Assembly (NCBI RefSeq): GCF_003700275.1
Contig: NZ_RBRE01000035.1
Span: 1-50,532, forward strand
DNA from: Pseudomonas cichorii
GTDB taxonomy: Bacteria; Pseudomonadota; Gammaproteobacteria; Pseudomonadales; Pseudomonadaceae
DNA length: 50,532 nucleotides
Direction of reading: 5' to 3'
Below, piece by piece: positions 46,601-50,532 of the stretch (positions are counted from its first letter, which is position 1; each line of letters begins with the position of its first letter). The translations under genes were made by a program, and so were the position numbers. The notes under the pieces were generated by a model. That model was not told where the DNA came from. It did not search any database and saw only the letters and a program-made list of their open reading frames with translations.

Positions 46601-49600
46601 TTCCAGGTACTGCTGGAGGCATTTGTCCAGGACAGCGAGCAAGCGGTTCTGGCCTTGCCACTGCTGACTGCGGCACAGCGACAGGCGCACCCGTCCCTGC
46701 GACCGCCAGTGGCAAGCTTCACCAGCGACACGCTGATTCATCAGCGCTTCGAGCACATGGCCGAGCAACAACCTCATGCCATTGCACTGGTATTCGGCGA
46801 GCGTCAGGTCAGTTATCAGGAACTCAACCGCCGGGCCAATCGCATCGCCAGCCAGTTGCTCGACCTGAAGGTCCGGCCCGACGAGCGGGTCGGCATTCTC
46901 GCCGAACGTGGCGTGGACATGCTCTGTGCCATCCTGGGCGTGCTGAAAGCCGGTGCCGCCTATGTTCCGCTGGACCCGGCCTACCCGCAGGCGCGCCTCA
47001 ACTATCTGCTGCAAGACAGCCAGCCGGTTGCCCTGCTGGCCCAGCCGACATGCCTGGAGACGCTGGGCGCGGGCCATGGCATTCCCGTTGTCGCACTGAG
47101 TCCGCAAACCGATGAGCAAACCGCCACTGATACCACGCTGGACCGCAACCCGGCGCCAGACCTTGGTCCGCAGCATCTGGCCTACGTGATCTACACCTCC
47201 GGCTCCACCGGCCTGCCCAAGGGCGTGCTGGTAGAGCACGGCAACGTCGCCCGCCTGTTCGATGCCACAGCGGAAAGCTTCAACTTCACCAGCAAGGATG
47301 TCTGGACGCTGTTCCACTCCTTCGCATTCGACTTCTCGGTATGGGAAATCTGGGGCGCCCTGAGCTACGGCGGCAAACTGGTGATCGTGCCCGGCGAACT
47401 GGCCCGCTCGCCGGACGACTTCCATGCATTGGTCTGCCGCGAGCAGGTCACTGTGCTGAACCAGACGCCCAGCGCCTTCCGCCAGTTCATCGAAGCGGCT
47501 GGTCGCAGTGATGAGGTCCACAGCCTCAAGGAAGTCATCTTTGGTGGCGAAGCCCTGGACGTTCGCACCCTGCGGCCATGGACACAGCACACGCCGTTGT
47601 CCACGACCCGACTGGTGAACATGTACGGGATTACCGAAATCACCGTGCACGCCACTTTCCATGCCGTTACCCAGGCTGAAATCGATACCGGTGATAACGG
47701 GTTGATCGGCGAGCCGCTACAGGACTTGTGCCTGCGGATTCTGGATGCCTGGCAGCAGCCGGTACCGGTTGGCGTGGAAGGCGAAATCTACATCGGTGGT
47801 GCGGGTGTCGCTCGCCACTACCTGAACCGTCCCGAACTCAATGCCGAGCGTTTCATCGCCGATCCGTTGGCCAGCACCCCCACGGCACGTCTCTATCGTA
47901 CCGGCGATGTCGCGCGTTACCGGGCCGATGGCGGTATTGTCTACGTGGGCCGTAATGACTCACAGATCAAGATCCGTGGTTTCCGTATCGAACTGGGTGA
48001 GATCGAAGCCCGCCTGCAGGCCTGTGACGGCGTGCGTGAAGCGCTGGTGATCGTGCGCGAGGACGTGCCCGGCGACAAACGCCTGGTGGCTTACCTGATC
48101 GCCCAGCCACAGGCCGCACTGGAGTCGGCAGCCCTGCGTTCACAACTGGCCAGCAGCCTGGCCGAGCACATGATTCCAGGCGCTTTCGTGCCGCTGTCCG
48201 CCTGGCCGCTGACCACCAACGGCAAGCTGGATCGCAGCGCATTGCCCACACCGGATCGCACGGCAACCGCGACCCGCGAGTACCAAGCGCCGCAAGGCAC
48301 ACTGGAAATCGCCTTGGCCACGGCCTGGCAGGAACTGCTGGGCATCGAGCGCGTCGGTCGCGAGGACCACTTCTTCGAGCTGGGCGGACATTCGTTCCTG
48401 GTGATCAGCCTGATCGAGCGCCTGCGTCAGGGCGGCATCGTGCTGGATGTGCGCAGCGTGTTTGCCGCGCCGACCCTCAAGGCCATGGCCGCTGTACTGT
48501 CGACCGATACCGGGCTCGCCAGTGCGGCGATTCCTCCCAACCTGATTCCTGATGGTTGTACCGAAATCACGCCCGAGATGCTGCCGCTGGTCACGCTGAC
48601 GGCTGCGGAAATCGAGCAGGTGGTTGCCGATGTGCCGGGTGGCGCGGGCAATGTCCAGGATATCTACCCGCTGTCGTCGCTGCAGGAAGGGATTCTCTTC
48701 CACCACCTGTTGCAGGGCCAGGGCGATGCGTACCTGATGCGCACCGTGGTGAAATTCGATCAGCGCGAGCGTCTTGACGAGTTTCTCGCGGCGCTGCAAG
48801 GCGTGATCGACCGCCATGACATTCTCCGTACTGCCCTGCGCTGGTCAGGCTTGCCGAAACCGGTGCAGATCGTGCAGCGCCAGGCAACGTTGCCGGTGAC
48901 GCTGTTCGACAGCAGTCAGGCTGACGACCCGCTGCAGATGCTGCATGAACGCACCGACACCCAGACCCTGAGTCTGGACCTGCAACAGGCTCCGCTGATT
49001 GCGGCGTACATGACCTGGGACAGAACCCGGGAGCAATGGCTGCTGGCACTGCTCGATCACCACCTGATCAGCGATAACGTGACCCTGCGCCTAATCATGT
49101 CGGAAATCTACGCCATCCTGCATGGCGAAGGTCACAGCCTGCCGCCGTCGCATCCTTACCGTAACTTCATTGCCAAAGCGGCCATGGTTTCCCGGGAAGA
49201 GCATGAAGCCTATTTCCGGAAACTGCTGGGCGACGTCGATGAAACCACTGCACCTTATGGGGTGCTGGATGTTCAGAGCAGCGGCGCAGGTAATACCAAG
49301 GCAATCCGCTACTTGAGCGATGAGGTCAGTGCAGCCGTTCATCGCGTCGCCAAAATCAGCGGCGTTCCCAACTCCGTACTGTTCCATGCGGCCTGGGGGC
49401 TGGTGGTCGCAGCTACCAGCGGACGCGACGATGCGGTGTTCGGCACTGTGCTGTCAGGCCGCTCCCAGGGTGCGAGCGGTGCCGATCAGGCACTGGGGAT
49501 GTTCATCAACACGCTGCCGATGCGTATTCGCCTGGACGACCGCAGCGTCAGCGATATCGTCCAGGACGCCTATCAGCAATTGAGCGAACTGCTGACCCAT

Positions 49601-50532
49601 GAACAGGCGTCACTGGCCCTGGCCCAGCGGTGCAGTGCAGTCGATGCTTCGATGCCGCTGTTCACGGTCATCCTCAACTGCCGTCATGGCGAGATGATCA
49701 CCGCCGATGGCAGCAATATCGCGGAAATCGACAAGTGGGACGGTATCGAGTTCGAGGCTTCGGAAACCCACACCAACTACCCGATCGAAATTGCCGTGGC
49801 GACCGAAAACGGTGCGATTTCGCTGACTTCACAGACCGTGGTCGGCATCGATCCGCAACGGATTGCCGATTACCTGGCCCAGGCCGTCACAGTACTGGTG
49901 GAGGCACTGGAGCACACACCACAGCGTCCGGCCGACAGTCTCGACATCCTGCCTGAGGCCGAGCGGCAACTGGTGCTCAACGGGTTCAACCAGACCGCCA
50001 GCGATTTCGGCACGCCACGGCTGTTGCAGAGCCTGTTCGAGGAGCAGGTTCTGGCCCGGCCAGAGGCCATCGCTCTGGTGCACGAGCAGCAACAGCTCAG
50101 CTACGCGCAGCTCAACCGCCGGGCCAACCAGCTTGCCCGGCGTTTGCTGGAACACGGCATACAACCTCAACAACGAGTGGCCATCTGTGCCGAGCGCGGC
50201 GTCGAGATGATCGTCGCCCTGCTCGCCGTGCTCAAGGCTGGCGGCGCTTACGTGCCTGTCGATCCCGATCACCCGACGGAGCGGATCGCCTTCATTCTCA
50301 AGGACAGCGACGCCAGGGCACTGCTCTGCCAGCAGGCCCTGACACCTCATCTGCCTGCCGAGCAAGAGCGTCCGACGCTGATTCTGCTCGACGGGCACGA
50401 CCTTGCAGGGGTCGATAACGATCCACAGTTCGACCAGAACCCGGACGCTACGGCGCTGGGTCTCAGCCCCGAGAACCTGGCCTACGTGATCTACACCTCA
50501 GGCTCCACCGGACAATCCAAGGGCGTGATGGT
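40670..50532 (+). CDS. Mycin NRPS part 2 (SyrE-type), modules 6-8; 3' end outside window
   Basis: At least 3287 codons, open to the window end. Start ATG (40670-40672) overlaps the stop of the previous NRPS by 8 nt; AAGG directly before it suggests coupled translation. Order: N-terminal helix with LDQLKRAALLRLLQQ (docking candidate); C6, LCL-type (HHIISDG near 182); C6b, a second, divergent C domain about 495-930 (HHLLADR near 635); A6, code DFWNIGMVHK = Thr; T6 1504; C7 (HHIISDG near 1695); A7, code DFWNIGMVHK = Thr; T7 2574; dual C/E C8 (HHLLQGQGD); A8, cut after its A3 motif. Thr6-Thr7 fits aThr6-Dhb7 of the mycin family. A8 copies the start of A3 almost exactly, suggesting Asp, the 3-hydroxy-Asp position. 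Module 9 and the thioesterase are expected downstream. Confidence 0.92.
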   Translation, partial: MPELNDRNESLDQLKRAALLRLLQQRGASRNERAPQDVIEPADRSAALPLSFAQQRLWFLDQLDHSASAAYHMPAALRLTGSLDRVALKSALDHLVARHESLRTTFEQQGEQAVQVIASAACGFALVEQDLRDQSPEQARLSATRISENEAAAPFDLHQGPLIRGRLVQLTDDEYLLLITQHHIISDGWSIEVLVSEFSALYQAFVERQPNPLPALSIQYADYAAWQRQRMNGELQAQHIEFWRNHLSGAPALLTLPTDRPRPPVQSHEGSTLKFTLPKDLSRAIGAFAQLRAATPFMTLMAAWAVLLTRVSGQQDVVIGTVAANRDRQDVQGLIGFFANTLALRVRLQADPSLDEVMAQVRNLLLESSTYQDTPFDLVVEALKPPRSASHSPVFQTMLYTNAGNDAEQLRLPGLTLEFLSSRQEDTQHDLSLHIDEGGEQLVCSLSYSTALFDVSSIERLAARFERVLRHFTEAPQTRVGALDLDPALELPQVLPVSQDAPEMPLSYHQERIWFVDTFETGYLYDANPIYHNIPLLLELSGEINNTALQTALNELMSRHEILGCRVLSDGARAWQRFEKHASLPLNCLRADAGQCTSIALEDALQPLHMDGGALIRATLVQDGSQQAVLAITVHHLLADRASMQIIRRDLLELYDAACSERAAQLPELALTYADFAQWQRQLPAATLESLRSFWTYQLRGKLQPMELPLNRPRAAVHVFTPATDCFVLTPRQVKAIEAAASRAGVSTQSLALSAFMALLRRYAGHDELVVGTTAACREDQALQNLVGPLGNLLVLRGACDANTSLQGLLAQTATRLDQAYKHRFMQFDQLVLALNPDKDMSRTALFDVLFNFEQSAQTADRVAGLEVRTLESSLGFGKNDLHLLIVAGEEQWQGHMTYNADFFDADFIAQLLQHFVRLLDAFADDSEQPVDDVTLLDQQEKLVQALHWNDTEAAYPADATLHQLFEAQVLVTPEHIAVNSDAGQLSYKALNQRANQLAHRLRARGVEAQELIAILLDRSLDMIVSTLAVLKAGAAYVPIDPASPAERVAYILKDSGVRKIIASAETAGALVDTALEVFDPAASSAESSHSTNLENLTAPEHLCYVIYTSGSTGQPKGTLLEHRNVVRLLHNSRSPFDFGSDDVWTLFHSNAFDFSVWEMFGALLHGGRLVLVPEPERRDPQQFLDFLEREQVSVLNQTPSAFLPLSEAALGRQGNALRALKYVIFGGESLEVNRLATFHEAFPEVALINMYGITETCVHVTWKHIQADDIKLGISNVGRPIPTTVTYVMDARQRLLPVGVPGEICVGGLGVGRGYLNRPQLTAERFIADPLRAGERLYRSGDLGKLLSTGEIVHLGRMDAQVKIRGFRIELGEIEAKLLACDGVHEVRVLARDDNRQGKRLIAYLIPEPGTVIEVAALRKQLGATLPDYMVPSAFVSLNAYPLTANGKLDQDALPAAGVDSMSERGYEAPQGATEQALAQIFQELLGIERVGRRDGFFELGGHSLLAAQLVSRVRQVLGGELMLRELFSHPTVEELARVVGTLEQATTLEIAPADRNAPLVLSFSQQRLWFLDQLDPNASIAYHMPASLQLRGELDTQALKAALDHLVARHEGLRTTFQRNGEQPLQRIAAPDSGFTLSEHDLRALPFAESQASAARIAQREASAPFDLQQGPLIRGSLVRLADDEYRLHITQHHIISDGWSVGVLVKEFAQLYATFSQGLTPSLPPLAIQYADYAAWQRQNLAGPQLAEQLEQWREHLSGAPTLLSLPADRPRPALQSYRGTDVPVQLSPQLLARLEDCCKQHDVTLFMVLLSAWSVLMARLGNERDVVIGVPSANRGNAQLEPLIGFFVNTLPVRVQLQDSPSVTQLLGQVRDTLLAIHERQEVPFEHVIDALQPPRSLSHNPLCQVALSLNNTPDDGALELPGLSLTALNQAQETSQFDLMLSLAENAGTLNGVIQYATDLFDRATVERFAQSFQVLLEAFVQDSEQAVLALPLLTAAQRQAHPSLRPPVASFTSDTLIHQRFEHMAEQQPHAIALVFGERQVSYQELNRRANRIASQLLDLKVRPDERVGILAERGVDMLCAILGVLKAGAAYVPLDPAYPQARLNYLLQDSQPVALLAQPTCLETLGAGHGIPVVALSPQTDEQTATDTTLDRNPAPDLGPQHLAYVIYTSGSTGLPKGVLVEHGNVARLFDATAESFNFTSKDVWTLFHSFAFDFSVWEIWGALSYGGKLVIVPGELARSPDDFHALVCREQVTVLNQTPSAFRQFIEAAGRSDEVHSLKEVIFGGEALDVRTLRPWTQHTPLSTTRLVNMYGITEITVHATFHAVTQAEIDTGDNGLIGEPLQDLCLRILDAWQQPVPVGVEGEIYIGGAGVARHYLNRPELNAERFIADPLASTPTARLYRTGDVARYRADGGIVYVGRNDSQIKIRGFRIELGEIEARLQACDGVREALVIVREDVPGDKRLVAYLIAQPQAALESAALRSQLASSLAEHMIPGAFVPLSAWPLTTNGKLDRSALPTPDRTATATREYQAPQGTLEIALATAWQELLGIERVGREDHFFELGGHSFLVISLIERLRQGGIVLDVRSVFAAPTLKAMAAVLSTDTGLASAAIPPNLIPDGCTEITPEMLPLVTLTAAEIEQVVADVPGGAGNVQDIYPLSSLQEGILFHHLLQGQGDAYLMRTVVKFDQRERLDEFLAALQGVIDRHDILRTALRWSGLPKPVQIVQRQATLPVTLFDSSQADDPLQMLHERTDTQTLSLDLQQAPLIAAYMTWDRTREQWLLALLDHHLISDNVTLRLIMSEIYAILHGEGHSLPPSHPYRNFIAKAAMVSREEHEAYFRKLLGDVDETTAPYGVLDVQSSGAGNTKAIRYLSDEVSAAVHRVAKISGVPNSVLFHAAWGLVVAATSGRDDAVFGTVLSGRSQGASGADQALGMFINTLPMRIRLDDRSVSDIVQDAYQQLSELLTHEQASLALAQRCSAVDASMPLFTVILNCRHGEMITADGSNIAEIDKWDGIEFEASETHTNYPIEIAVATENGAISLTSQTVVGIDPQRIADYLAQAVTVLVEALEHTPQRPADSLDILPEAERQLVLNGFNQTASDFGTPRLLQSLFEEQVLARPEAIALVHEQQQLSYAQLNRRANQLARRLLEHGIQPQQRVAICAERGVEMIVALLAVLKAGGAYVPVDPDHPTERIAFILKDSDARALLCQQALTPHLPAEQERPTLILLDGHDLAGVDNDPQFDQNPDATALGLSPENLAYVIYTSGSTGQSKGVM
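42165..43460 (+). other. Second, divergent condensation domain in tandem (C6b)
   Basis: It lies directly after C6 with no A or carrier domain between them. It starts with LSYHQERIWFVD and YHNIPLLLELSG, unlike the LSFAQQRLWFLDQ of the neighbouring LCL domains. Its active-site motif is HHLLADR: both His and the Asp remain but the Gly of HHxxxDG is Arg. Candidates are a modified-amino-acid (dehydrating) C domain or an interface-type domain that recruits a tailoring oxygenase; I cannot decide by eye. Confidence 0.75.
49943..50310. repeat. Long direct repeat, copy 2 (C8/A8 junction, module 8)
   Basis: Counterpart of 33478-33845, same offset throughout. The match continues at protein level to the window end (TSGSTGQSKGVMV in both). 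Confidence 0.85.

Noticed and set aside
43406..47662. A 1418-residue open frame on the minus strand
   Set aside because: It lies wholly antisense to the second mycin NRPS, has no family motifs, and is a by-product of high third-position GC.
1..50532. CRISPR arrays, tRNA or rRNA genes, transposases
   Set aside because: None recognised anywhere in the window; repeated DNA is explained by NRPS modules and the two REP-like elements.
40670..50532. A thioesterase ending the mycin line within the window
   Set aside because: No GxSxG-type thioesterase follows any carrier domain here; the gene continues beyond the window.

Overview
The window is high-GC DNA from a fluorescent or syringae-type Pseudomonas. 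It lies inside a lipopeptide biosynthesis island of the syringomycin/syringopeptin (syr-syp) kind. The support is a complete chlorothreonine cassette (syrB1, syrB2 and syrC homologues), SyrP- and SyrD-type genes, a PseABC-type efflux operon, REP-like repeats, and three giant non-ribosomal peptide synthetases (NRPSs). All assignments come from reading the sequence by eye; no database search was run.

Layout. 1-8472 (minus): 5' part of an NRPS with specificity codes Thr then Pro, matching the Dhb-Pro start of syringopeptin/corpeptin-type 'peptins'. 8863-9072: a small DUF2158-like gene. 9230-15499 (minus): an export operon reading pseA, pseB, pseC and a LysE-family gene. 15720-17036: a diaminobutyrate aminotransferase. 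17206-18900 (minus): a SyrD-type ABC exporter. 19074-20135 (minus): a SyrP-type hydroxylase. 20468-24551: the syrB1-syrB2-syrC cassette. 24628-25245 (minus): an AspH-type hydroxylase. 25687-40677 and 40670-end: two consecutive NRPSs forming a SyrE-type 'mycin' assembly line. The window ends inside the adenylation (A) domain of module 8, so the last module and thioesterase lie outside.

How it fits together. The mycin line reads Ser1 - Dab2 - acidic residue, probably Asp3 - basic residue, probably Lys4 - module 5 - Thr6 - Thr7 - module 8, whose N-terminal part is nearly identical to module 3. This resembles pseudomycin (Ser-Dab-Asp-Lys-Dab-aThr-Dhb-OHAsp-ClThr). The aminotransferase would supply 2,4-diaminobutyrate, SyrB1/B2/C would make and deliver 4-chlorothreonine, SyrP and/or AspH would hydroxylate Asp, and SyrD plus PseABC would export the products.

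The most unusual feature is module 5. Its A domain has been cut by two in-frame deletions to about 130 residues, leaving parts of motifs A6-A8 in front of an intact carrier domain. The next protein then opens with two adjacent condensation domains, the second with an altered His motif. A second original observation is a shared 24-bp promoter motif, TGTCCCC-N9-GACAGACA, an extended form of the syr-syp box. It is found before eight transcription units, and in three divergent promoters the two copies are mirrored 62-65 bp apart.
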